Positions 33,021 to 41,384 of a stretch of 64,000 nt of DNA are shown one piece after another (the first letter of the stretch is position 1; each line of letters begins with the position of its first letter). The stretch is from Sandaracinaceae bacterium (GTDB lineage: Bacteria > Myxococcota_A > Polyangia > Polyangiales > Sandaracinaceae). The notes beneath the pieces were generated by a model. That model saw only the letters and a program-made list of their open reading frames with translations. It was not told the origin of the DNA and made no database searches. The DNA is taken from positions 62,001 through 126,000 of the forward strand of contig JAHBWG010000005.1 in assembly GCA_019637095.1 (NCBI GenBank), in the 5' to 3' direction. Position numbers and translations under genes: made by a program.

Positions 33021-33185
33021 GCTTGCGGAGGGGTTGTTCCAACCCCTCCCCCCATGCGGCAAAGCCGCATGGGGCCCGCCACCCAAGAGACGAACGCGGC
33101 AGAGCCGCGTTCGACCCCATCGCGGGGCGATGGGGCCCCCTCGGCCAACGGCCATCGCTCCGCGATGGCCTGGCCTCGATGGCGC
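33021..33185 (+). repeat. Multi-hairpin 3'-end element, copy B
   Basis: The element starts just after the TPR/cNMP stop with GCTTGCGGAGGGG. Hairpins in order: GGAGGGGTTG with loop TTC (33027-33049); CCCCATGCGGC with loop AAA (33050-33074); CGAACGCGGC with loop AGA (33091-33113); CCCCATCGC with loop GGG (33115-33135); GGCCATCGC with loop TCC (33150-33170). All stems are perfect and all loops are 3 nt. The remaining bases up to 33284 contain no convincing gene. Confidence 0.9.
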
Positions 33186-33284
33186 GCTCGCTCGACCGGC
33201 GCGCTCGGCCGCGTGCGGCTCCTCGACCGAGAGCGCGGCGCTGCGCTTTGGGGGCTCGACGTGGATGGGCGGGGAATCCAAGCC

Positions 33285-33290
33285 TATCCT
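33285..33290 (+). promoter_or_regulatory. -10-like box of subtilase gene
   Basis: TATCCT here would start transcription near 33297, inside the palindrome at 33300-33311. Confidence 0.4.
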
Positions 33291-33299
33291 TGGACGTAC

Positions 33300-33311
33300 G
33301 GTCCATGGACC
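33300..33311. promoter_or_regulatory. 12-bp perfect palindrome at the predicted subtilase start site
   Basis: GGTCCATGGACC is fully self-complementary and is preceded by the related GGACGTACGGTCC, so the stretch 33292-33311 holds nested palindromes just downstream of the -10 box. An operator is possible. Confidence 0.4.
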
Positions 33312-33334
33312 GCCTCCAGCCTCGGGGAACGAAC

Positions 33335-35203
33335 GTGAGCCAGCGAAACAAGCCCGCCCTCCCTCTGATCGCCTTCGGCCTCGCGGCCCTCGGTGCGCTC
33401 CTGTTCTTCTCCGTGCGCGCGCGCTGGGATCGCGGCTCGGGGGAGGATGCCGCCGCCGCGGTCACCAGCGTCGACCCGATGACCGGCGCGATCCTGGTGG
33501 ACCTGCACGACGGCGCGTCGGACGCGGACCACGAGCGGGTCGCGGGGCTGCTCGCGCGCGCGATCGCGCCGTTCGCGTGGCCCACCGACCGGAGCGCGCT
33601 CGGCCACGAGCTGAGCGACCCGGCGAACCTGTTCCGCCTCACCGCGCCTTGGAGCGAGGTCGCGGACGTGCTCGCCGCGCTCGAGCGCGATCCGGCGGTC
33701 GAGGCGGTCGAGGTGGAGCGGAGCTGGTCGTTGCCCGTCTCCGCGTGGCAGGCGCCGCTCACCGGCGCCGCGCCCCGCGTCTCCGACGACCCCGGCCGCT
33801 TCGTGCCCAACGATCCGTACTACGGGTTCCAGTGGCACCTCGACCAGATCGGCATGCCGGAGGCGTGGACGCGCAACCGCGGCGAGGGCGTCGTGGTCGC
33901 GGTGATCGACACCGGCGTGGCGTTCCGCGACGAGGGCGGCTGGATGCGCGCGCCCGACCTCGCCGACACGCGGTTCGTGCCGGGCTACGACTTCGTGCGC
34001 AACGATCCGAACCCGGACGACGAGCACGGCCACGGCACGCACGTCGCGGGCACGATCGCGCAGAGCACGAACAACGGCGTCGGCGTGGCGGGCGTCGCGC
34101 CCGAGGCCACGATCATGCCGCTCAAGGTGCTCGACGCGAACGGCTCGGGCGGCTGGGGCGGGATCGCCGCGGCGATCCGGTACGCGGCCGACAACGGCGC
34201 GCACGTCATCAACATGTCGCTCGGCGGCGGGATGTCGTCGCGCGCGGTGCAGCGCGCGATCGATCACGCGCACTCGCGGGGCGTGCTCGTCGTCGCGGCG
34301 GCCGGCAACTCGGCGCGCGGGCGCGTGGAGTACCCGGCGCGCCACGATCACGTCGTCGCGGTCGGCGCGGTCCGCTACGACCGCGACCTCTCGTTCTACT
34401 CGAACTACGGGCAGGGCCTCGACCTCGTGGCGCCGGGCGGCGATCTGCGCGTCGATCAGAACGGCGACGGGATGCCGGACGGCGTCCTGCAGAACACGAT
34501 GGTCGCGGGCGATCCGCAGCGCTTCGATTACCTCGCGTGGCAGGGGACCTCGATGGCGACGCCGCACGTCGCGGGCGTCGCGGCGCTGATCTACTCGGCT
34601 GGCGTTCGGGACCCCGACACCGTCGAGCAGATGCTGAAGCAGAGCGCGACGGACCTCGGGGACGCGCACCGCTTCGGCTCGGGCCTCGTGTCGGCGAACC
34701 ACGCGCTGATGCTCGCCACGCAGGGGACGAGCTCGGCGCGCGGGCTCGCCGCGCTCGGGCTCGCGCTCTTCTTCGCGCTCGCGCTGCGCCGCCGCGCGTC
34801 GCTCGGCGCGCTCGCGTCGACGAGCGCGTGGTCGGTGGCGATCGCGGGCGGCCTCGGCATCCTGCCCTGGGGGCTCCTGCCGGTCGTCGGTGCCGCGCTC
34901 GGGACCGGCTTCAGCCTCGGCGCGCTGGGCTCGCTGGCGACGGCCTTCGGTCCGTGGGGCGCTCCGTTCGTGTTGAGCGTCGGGCCCGCGTTCGGCGCGG
35001 TGGCGCTCTTGCTCCACGTCGAGCGCTTGCGGCCCCTCCTCGTCGGCCTCTGCTTCGGCAGCGCGGGCTTCCTCGTGGTCGAGGCGGTGTGGCCGACGAT
35101 GTCGATCGGCGTCCTGCCCGACGTGCTCGTGGGGCCCTGGCTGGTCGTCAACGGCGCGTTGGCCGCAGGGCTCGGCGTGCTCGTCGCGCGCATGAAGCGT
35201 TGA
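33335..35203 (+). CDS. Membrane-anchored subtilisin-like (S8) protease with C-terminal membrane domain
   Basis: A 622-residue protein. GTG 33335 is preceded by GGGGA at 6 nt, so the upstream in-frame ATG 33305 is not chosen. Residues 10-32 form a membrane anchor. Residues 50-145 resemble an inhibitor-I9-like propeptide. The catalytic triad is Asp in VIDTGVAF (about residue 192), His in HGHGTHVAG (about 232) and Ser in GTSMATPHVAG (about 409), so the protease looks active outside the cytoplasm. Unusually, residues 465-622 hold about six hydrophobic helices, an integral membrane domain instead of the usual beta-sandwich or sorting tag. Confidence 0.87.
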   Translation: MSQRNKPALPLIAFGLAALGALLFFSVRARWDRGSGEDAAAAVTSVDPMTGAILVDLHDGASDADHERVAGLLARAIAPFAWPTDRSALGHELSDPANLFRLTAPWSEVADVLAALERDPAVEAVEVERSWSLPVSAWQAPLTGAAPRVSDDPGRFVPNDPYYGFQWHLDQIGMPEAWTRNRGEGVVVAVIDTGVAFRDEGGWMRAPDLADTRFVPGYDFVRNDPNPDDEHGHGTHVAGTIAQSTNNGVGVAGVAPEATIMPLKVLDANGSGGWGGIAAAIRYAADNGAHVINMSLGGGMSSRAVQRAIDHAHSRGVLVVAAAGNSARGRVEYPARHDHVVAVGAVRYDRDLSFYSNYGQGLDLVAPGGDLRVDQNGDGMPDGVLQNTMVAGDPQRFDYLAWQGTSMATPHVAGVAALIYSAGVRDPDTVEQMLKQSATDLGDAHRFGSGLVSANHALMLATQGTSSARGLAALGLALFFALALRRRASLGALASTSAWSVAIAGGLGILPWGLLPVVGAALGTGFSLGALGSLATAFGPWGAPFVLSVGPAFGAVALLLHVERLRPLLVGLCFGSAGFLVVEAVWPTMSIGVLPDVLVGPWLVVNGALAAGLGVLVARMKR

Positions 35204-35258
35204 CACGATCGCCGGGGCTCGTTCGTGACGGCCTGCTCTCCCGAGCGGGCCGTTCGCA

Positions 35259-35306
35259 CGTCGGCCGCGCGCGGTGGACCGACCTGCGATCCGTCGGCCG
35301 CGCGCG
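35259..35306 (+). promoter_or_regulatory. Paired 15-bp direct repeats, candidate enhancer (UAS) for sigma-54 promoter
   Basis: CGTCGGCCGCGCGCG occurs at 35259-35273 and again at 35292-35306. The offset is 33 bp, about three helical turns, and the centres are about 176 and 143 bp upstream of the predicted start at 35442, the usual place for NtrC-type activator sites. Confidence 0.6.
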
Positions 35307-35415
35307 CTCGCGCATGACATCGATGTCGCGGTCGAGACCGGCCGTGTCGCACCGTGCCGGGGTGTCGGCGCCGGGATCTCCCGTAATCATTTGGGAATTG
35401 TGGATGCCGCACGCG

Positions 35416-35431
35416 TGGCACCGGCGTTGCA
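35416..35431 (+). promoter_or_regulatory. Sigma-54 (-24/-12) promoter
   Basis: TGGCAC, five bases and TTGCA match the RpoN consensus exactly, with the GG and GC elements at the required spacing. Transcription should start near 35442 on the plus strand. No protein gene begins within the next 350 bp. Confidence 0.85.
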
Positions 35432-35441
35432 GAAAGAGAAA

Positions 35442-35738
35442 TGCAGAGCGGCGCTCGAGTCGCCTCGAACGCCGCTCCGCTCACTTCTCTTGCTACTCCA
35501 GCCACCTTCGCTTACTAGCCCGGCTAGCTGACACTTGCGGGCTCCTCGGCAGGCTTCGCTTCCTTTCTTCGTCGGCTTCTCTTGGTCGGCTTCCTTCTTT
35601 CGTCGACCTTCCTTGCTTCCGACGCGGTTCGTCGAGCTGACCTGACCAACGTCGCAGCTTGGTGATTCGTTCCCGGGGACGAGCAGTTCCTCGGGCCCAT
35701 CGCCCGGCGGGTCACGAGCCCGCCGGGCGTTCCTTCTT
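35442..35738 (+). ncRNA. Candidate sigma-54-dependent small RNA
   Basis: The predicted transcript is about 297 nt and lies in the 599-bp gap between the subtilase and the next lipoprotein gene. It begins with a 14-pair hairpin (35446-35477, one C-A mismatch, loop TCGC), then a small 5-bp hairpin at 35515-35527. The body at about 35553-35621 is C/U-rich and built of three degenerate tandem repeats starting TCGGCTTC, TCGGCTTC and TCGACCTTC, giving several CUUCC motifs. A Rho-independent terminator closes it. The tract is clearly less GC-rich than the neighbouring genes and has no plus-strand reading frame with a ribosome site. Sigma-54-transcribed sRNAs are known in myxobacteria (Pxr of Myxococcus xanthus), but I cannot show homology. 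Confidence 0.72.
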
Positions 35739-35740
35739 CC
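35701..35740 (+). terminator. Rho-independent terminator of the candidate sRNA
   Basis: CGCCCGGCGGG and CCCGCCGGGCG form an 11-bp perfect stem with a 7-nt loop TCACGAG, followed by the T-rich tail TTCCTTCTTCC. Confidence 0.85.
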
Positions 35741-35789
35741 AGAGGATAGCGTCTCGCTTCGCGCAGAACCACCGTGCGCGCGGAAGTGG

Positions 35790-35795
35790 TAAGCT
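35790..35795 (+). promoter_or_regulatory. -10-like box TAAGCT before small lipoprotein gene
   Basis: It is 7 nt from ATG 35803, so this gene seems to have its own leaderless promoter beyond the sRNA terminator. Confidence 0.45.
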
Positions 35796-35802
35796 GTCGG
35801 CC

Positions 35803-36234
35803 ATGCGCTCGACCGGGATCGCGACGTTGACGCTCTTCTCGCTCGCCTGCGTGGGCTGCGCGGCGGTGGCCGACGATCTTCGGCGCGCCGAGCAGAGCTA
35901 CGAGGCGGCGCGCTACGAGAACGCACGCGTCTGGCTCCGCGACCTCGAGGGCGACGCGCCGGGCATGGACGTCGAGATGCGCGCTCGGTACTTCTACCTC
36001 CGCGGCATGACCGAGTACCGGCTCGGCCACCGCGCGGACGCGCTGCACTACCTCGCCGTCGCGCGAGAGATCGCCGGCGACGGCGGCGCGGGGCTCCGGC
36101 CCGAGTGGCGTCAGCTCATGGACCGCACGCTCTCCGAGCTCACGCCGCGCGGGATGGACTGGCGGCCGCCCGACGATCAGGCGCCGAGCGAAGAGGCCTC
36201 GAGCGGCGGCGAGCAGCCCCGCGGCGACACCTGA
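35803..36234 (+). CDS. Small TPR-like lipoprotein
   Basis: A 143-residue predicted lipoprotein. The signal peptide ends in LACVGC, so Cys19 would be lipidated. Residues 25-110 are helical and look like about two TPR repeats (RAEQSYEAARYENARVWLRDL, RYFYLRGMTEYRLGHRADALHYLAVA). The tail is Ser/Glu/Gly-rich and disordered. No ribosome site is present. The function is unknown; small TPR lipoproteins often serve as assembly or adaptor factors at the outer membrane. Confidence 0.72.
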   Translation: MRSTGIATLTLFSLACVGCAAVADDLRRAEQSYEAARYENARVWLRDLEGDAPGMDVEMRARYFYLRGMTEYRLGHRADALHYLAVAREIAGDGGAGLRPEWRQLMDRTLSELTPRGMDWRPPDDQAPSEEASSGGEQPRGDT

Positions 36235-36314
36235 GGTCCGTTCGACGAAGCTCCCGTCCGCGGCGTTGCCTCCGGTGAATGACGGGAGGCGACGAGACCA
36301 GCGCGGACGCGGCT

Positions 36315-36480
36315 GATGGCGCCATTCCAGGCCAGGCCATCGCACAGCGATGGCCGTTGGCCGAGGGGGCCATCGCTCCGAGAAGGGGTCGCCCGCGGCT
36401 CCGCCGCGGGCGTGTCAGGAGGAGGGCCCATGCAGCTCTGCCGCATGGGGGGAGGGGTTGGAACAACCCCTCCGGCAAAC
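36315..36480 (-). repeat. Multi-hairpin 3'-end element, copy C
   Basis: Read on the minus strand, it begins directly after the DUF465 stop with GTTTGCCGGAGGGG. Hairpins: GGAGGGGTTG with loop TTC (36451-36473); CCCATGCGGC with one G-U pair; CGCCCGCGGC with loop GGA, where the AA/TT of copies A and B is CC/GG on both arms; a degenerate fourth stem; GGCCATCGC with loop TGT (36335-36355). The palindrome ATGGCGCCAT is at 36316-36325. Confidence 0.88.
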
Positions 36481-36675
36481 TCAGTGGCGAATCGCGTGCA
36501 GCGCGTCCTTCGTCTTGAGCTTCTCCTTCTTCAGGCGCACCAGCCTGACCTCTTCCTTGGGCGTCAGCGAGAGCCGCGCCTCGTACTCGGCGACCTGTTC
36601 CTTGAGCTGCTGGTGACGCTGCTCGAGGTGGGCGATTTCCTTCGACGGATCGGTGCGACGCCGAGACCTGTTCAT
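36481..36675 (-). CDS. DUF465 (YdcH-like) small coiled-coil protein
   Basis: A 64-residue basic protein with a continuous predicted coiled coil (residues 12-60). The C-terminal part, LTPKEEVRLVRLKKEKLKTKDAL, matches the DUF465/YdcH pattern of a short loop followed by a helix ending in Lys-Asp-x-(h). Family members are widespread but of unknown function. ATG 36675 follows GGAGG by 4 nt, and a perfect hairpin lies immediately upstream of that ribosome site. The stop codon abuts repeat element copy C. Confidence 0.75.
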   Translation of the reverse strand: MNRSRRRTDPSKEIAHLEQRHQQLKEQVAEYEARLSLTPKEEVRLVRLKKEKLKTKDALHAIRH

Positions 36676-36685
36676 GACACCTCCA

Positions 36686-36702
36686 TCCGGGCGACGCCCG
36701 GA
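36686..36702 (-). promoter_or_regulatory. Hairpin directly upstream of the DUF465 ribosome site
   Basis: TCCGGGCG and CGCCCGGA with one central base form an 8-bp stem; GGAGG of the ribosome site follows after a single base in the transcript. It could affect initiation or mark an mRNA 5' end. Confidence 0.4.
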
Positions 36703-36840
36703 GACGAAAGGGACCCTGATGTCAAGGAGAAGCTAGGCGCGAGGAGGCCCGCGCCCCGCCATCCTACCGGCGAGGCCGAGCGCGATCAACCTCACCGGCT
36801 GGGGAACACCCGCGCGCCGGAGTTGTTCGCCGGGTTGCCT

Positions 36841-36870
36841 GACCGCCTTGAATGTTGGACAAGGGCGGTC
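36841..36870. repeat. Imperfect inverted repeat upstream of lolA
   Basis: GACCGCCTTG and CAAGGGCGGTC pair over ten bases with one bulge around a 9-nt loop, 18 nt before ATG 36888. The rest of the 212-bp gap shows nothing further. Confidence 0.35.
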
Positions 36871-36887
36871 GGTCCATGAGGCACACG

Positions 36888-37595
36888 ATGAAGATCGGGA
36901 AGATCGGCAGGAGAGCCGTCCTCGGCGGAGGCGTCGCCGCCCTCGCGCTCGCCCCCTTCGCCCGCGCGCTCGCGCAGCCGGCCTCGGCACCGAGCGCGTC
37001 CACCGTCGCGTCCTGGGTCGAGACCTACTACAACCGCTCGAGCTCGATGAGCGCGCGGTTCGTCCAGCGCTATCGCAACCGTGTGCACCAGACGACGCAG
37101 GTCAGCCGCGGGATGGTGCGCTTCCGCCGCCCCGGCATGATGCGCTTCGACTACGACGCGCCGAACGGCAAGGTCGTCGTGAGCGACGGCACCAACCTGA
37201 CGGTGTACGAGCCGCCGCCCGAGGGGCAGACGCGCGGTCAGTACTACCAGCAGGCGCTCGGGGACGCGCAGCTGCCCGCCGCGCTCGGCTTCCTGATGGG
37301 CACGAGCAGCTTCACGCGCGACTACCGCTTCCGCCTCCTCGACGCCGCGCAGCTCGAGTTCCAGGGTCAGGTGCTCGAGCTGCGCCCGCGGCGCCCGACG
37401 CCGCAGTACACGCGCATCCTGCTCTTCGTGGACGCGACCGAGGGCTCGCAGGGGATCATCCACCGCGTGGTGATCGTCGATCACTCGAACAGCCAGAACC
37501 GGTTCGACTTCGAGCAGCAGAACCACTCGCAGCCGGTGGCGGAGTCGGCGTTCCGCTGGCGGCCGCCTGCGAACGCGCGGCGCGTCCAGCCCTGA
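36888..37595 (+). CDS. lolA: Periplasmic lipoprotein carrier LolA, with Tat-like signal
   Basis: A 235-residue exported protein of LolA type, which ferries lipoproteins from the LolCDE transporter across the periplasm. ATG 36888 follows GAGG by 6 nt; ATG 36876 is an alternative. The signal contains GRRAVLGGG followed by a hydrophobic stretch and ALAQ, which looks like a twin-arginine signal although LolA is usually a Sec substrate. The mature part shows family features: SMSARFVQRY, GMVRFRRPGMMRFDYDAP and VVVSDGTNLTVYEP, then the strand FLMGTSSFTRDY. It is convergent with the glycosyltransferase gene, separated by 3 bp. Confidence 0.85.
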   Translation: MKIGKIGRRAVLGGGVAALALAPFARALAQPASAPSASTVASWVETYYNRSSSMSARFVQRYRNRVHQTTQVSRGMVRFRRPGMMRFDYDAPNGKVVVSDGTNLTVYEPPPEGQTRGQYYQQALGDAQLPAALGFLMGTSSFTRDYRFRLLDAAQLEFQGQVLELRPRRPTPQYTRILLFVDATEGSQGIIHRVVIVDHSNSQNRFDFEQQNHSQPVAESAFRWRPPANARRVQP

Positions 37596-37606
37596 GGCTC
37601 AGCCTC
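37594..37606. terminator. Palindrome joining convergent lolA and glycosyltransferase stops
   Basis: GAGGCT and AGCCTC flank one central C; it overlaps both stop codons and may terminate in both directions. Confidence 0.45.
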
Positions 37607-38765
37607 CGAGCAGCGCTTCGAGGTGGGGTGCGAGGACCGGCCACTCGTAGCGGCGACCGACGGCGATCGCCGCGCGGCCGAGCCGCCGCCGGAGCCGGGC
37701 GTCGTCGCGCAACCGCACGAACGCGCGGCGCAGCCCGAGCGCGTCGCGCGGGCGGACGAGCAACGCCGAGCGCTCGTGCGCGAAGACCTCCGCGAGGCCG
37801 CCGAGCGCGCTCGCGACGATCGGCAGCCCCGCCCGCGCGGCCTCGAGCGCGGCGGTCGGCGTGCCCTCCGTGCGCCCGGACGCGAGCGGCGCCGACGGAA
37901 CCACGAACGCGTCGACCGCCGCGAACAGCGCGGCCTTGTCGCGGCCGGCGACGGCGCCGACGAAGCGCGCGGGCCCGCGCGCCTCGAGCGCCGCGCGCGA
38001 CGGGCCGTCCCCCGCGATGACGAGCTCGACGCCGTCGAGGCCGCGCACCGCGTCGATCGCGTGCTCGACGCCCTTGATCGGCACGAGGCGCCCGAGCGAG
38101 AGCACCGTGAACCGGTCGAGCCCGAGCGCGCGCCGCAGCGCGCGGCGGTCTCCCGCGGGCTGCGGGGCCTCGATGCCCATCGCGCTCGCGTGCGCGCGGC
38201 TCTCCACCGCCCCGCGCGTTCGCGCCGGCAGGAGGTCGAGGAAGCGGGCGCGTTGCTCTGCCGACGCGAACAGCAGCTCGCTCGCGGACGCGGCCACCCG
38301 CGTCGCCCACGTCGCGCGACCGGGGACGCGAGCCAAGAGGTGCACGTCCGCGGAGTGCAGCACGGCGAGGTGCGGCCGCTCGCCGCGCACCCGCCCCGCC
38401 ACGAGCGCCGAGGGGAGCGCCCAGTGGCTCACGAGGGCGTCCCAGCCCGTGACGCGCCGCGCGGCCTCGCGATGGAGCGCGTAAGGGAAGCTGACGAGCC
38501 CGGGCCACGCGCGCGGCGAGCGCACGTTGTCCGGCACGCCCGCGCCGTAGAACGTGGCGCGGAGCCCGTCCGGCGCGTAGTCGACCCACGTCACCTCGAC
38601 GCCGGCGTCGTCCGGCGGGCCCGCGCGCGCCGACGCGGGGCGCGGCGCGAGCACCTCGAGGCGGTGGCCGCGCGCCGCGAGCGCGCGCGCCATCGCGCGC
38701 ACGAACGCGCCCGACGCGTCACCGTCGAGGCGCGGGTAGCTCGTCGTGAGCATGCCGACCCGCAC
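37599..38765 (-). CDS. GT4-family glycosyltransferase
   Basis: A 388-residue GT-B fold enzyme. GTG 38765 starts the chain with the N-terminal strand VGMLTTSYPRLDGDASGAFV, including the flexible Gly-rich acceptor loop. The C-terminal domain has LSLGRLVPIKGVEHAI and the donor-binding segment EGTPTAALEAARAGLPIVAS with the conserved E-x7-E pattern. Such retaining transferases use nucleotide sugars to build polysaccharide or glycolipid. It is the third gene of a minus-strand set, 11 bp downstream of a GT2 gene that overlaps glmS, so it probably acts on an amino-sugar-containing envelope polymer. Confidence 0.87.
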   Translation of the reverse strand: MRVGMLTTSYPRLDGDASGAFVRAMARALAARGHRLEVLAPRPASARAGPPDDAGVEVTWVDYAPDGLRATFYGAGVPDNVRSPRAWPGLVSFPYALHREAARRVTGWDALVSHWALPSALVAGRVRGERPHLAVLHSADVHLLARVPGRATWATRVAASASELLFASAEQRARFLDLLPARTRGAVESRAHASAMGIEAPQPAGDRRALRRALGLDRFTVLSLGRLVPIKGVEHAIDAVRGLDGVELVIAGDGPSRAALEARGPARFVGAVAGRDKAALFAAVDAFVVPSAPLASGRTEGTPTAALEAARAGLPIVASALGGLAEVFAHERSALLVRPRDALGLRRAFVRLRDDARLRRRLGRAAIAVGRRYEWPVLAPHLEALLGG

Positions 38766-38776
38766 GGGTGAGGCTC

Positions 38777-39498
38777 TCAGCGGCGCGGCGCCGCGCGCAG
38801 GCGCCGCAGCAGGCCGAGCCCGAGCACGGCGGGGAACGACAGCACGAGGTGATGCGGGCGAATGCCGCTCTCTTCGTCCGCGTAGATCGGGCGCACGGTC
38901 ACGTCGGCCACGCGGAGGTTCGCGACGGCGGCGCGGCTCAACAGATCGTTCGGGTAGCCGTAGCCCGGCCACAGGTGGTCGAGCCGCATCGCCGCCCACG
39001 CGGCGCGCCCGATCGCGGTGTAGCCGCACTGGCTGTCGGTGATGGGGAGCCCGGTCGCGAGGCGCGTGAGCCGGCTGAGCGCGTGGTTGCCGAGCCAGCG
39101 CCCGAGCGGCATGCGTCCGAACGCCTCGGGGTGCGAGAGGCGGTCGCCCTTGGCGTAGTCCGCGTCTCCGTCGAGCACCGGCTCGAGGAGCGCGGCGAGG
39201 TCGCCCGGATCCATCTGCGCGTCCGCGCCCATCACCGCGGCGATGTCGGCGCCCGCCTCGAACGCCCGGCGGTAGCCGGTCGCGATCGCGGCGCCGACGC
39301 CGCGGTTGCGGGCGTGTCGGACGAGCTCGACCCGCGGCTCGCCGAGCGCCTCGACGCGCGCCGCCGTGTCATCGGTGGAGGCGTCGTCGACGACCACGAC
39401 GTGATCGACGAACCCCGGCATGGACGCCAGCGTCCGCTCGATCAGTCGCGCCTCGTTCCACGCCGGCACCACCACGGCGACGCGGGCCCCGAGCCACA

Positions 39499-39499
<1 letters not shown>
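38777..39499 (-). CDS. GT2-family glycosyltransferase (polyprenyl-phosphate type)
   Basis: A 240-residue GT-A fold enzyme with nucleotide-sugar motifs VVVPAWNEARLIERTL, VVDDASTDDTAARVE and MGADAQMDPGDL (the metal-binding Asp-x-Asp). TDSQCGYTAI near residue 158 and the short chain resemble dolichyl-phosphate mannosyl/glucosyltransferase-like proteins. A weakly hydrophobic C-terminal segment lies at about 215-232. ATG 39499 overlaps the last base of the glmS stop (TGATG), so translation is coupled to GlmS, which makes glucosamine-6-phosphate. Confidence 0.87.
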
Positions 39500-41331
<1,832 letters not shown>

Positions 41332-41384
41332 GGTCTCTCTCTCCGAAGTGAAGGACGCCGTTCGGGACGCCGCGCGCGCGCGGC

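Noticed and set aside
35524-36345. A minus-strand Lys/Arg-rich frame through the candidate sRNA region
   Set aside because: It has no ribosome site or domain, runs antisense to a lipoprotein gene, and its Lys-rich end is just the complement of the C/U-rich sRNA body.
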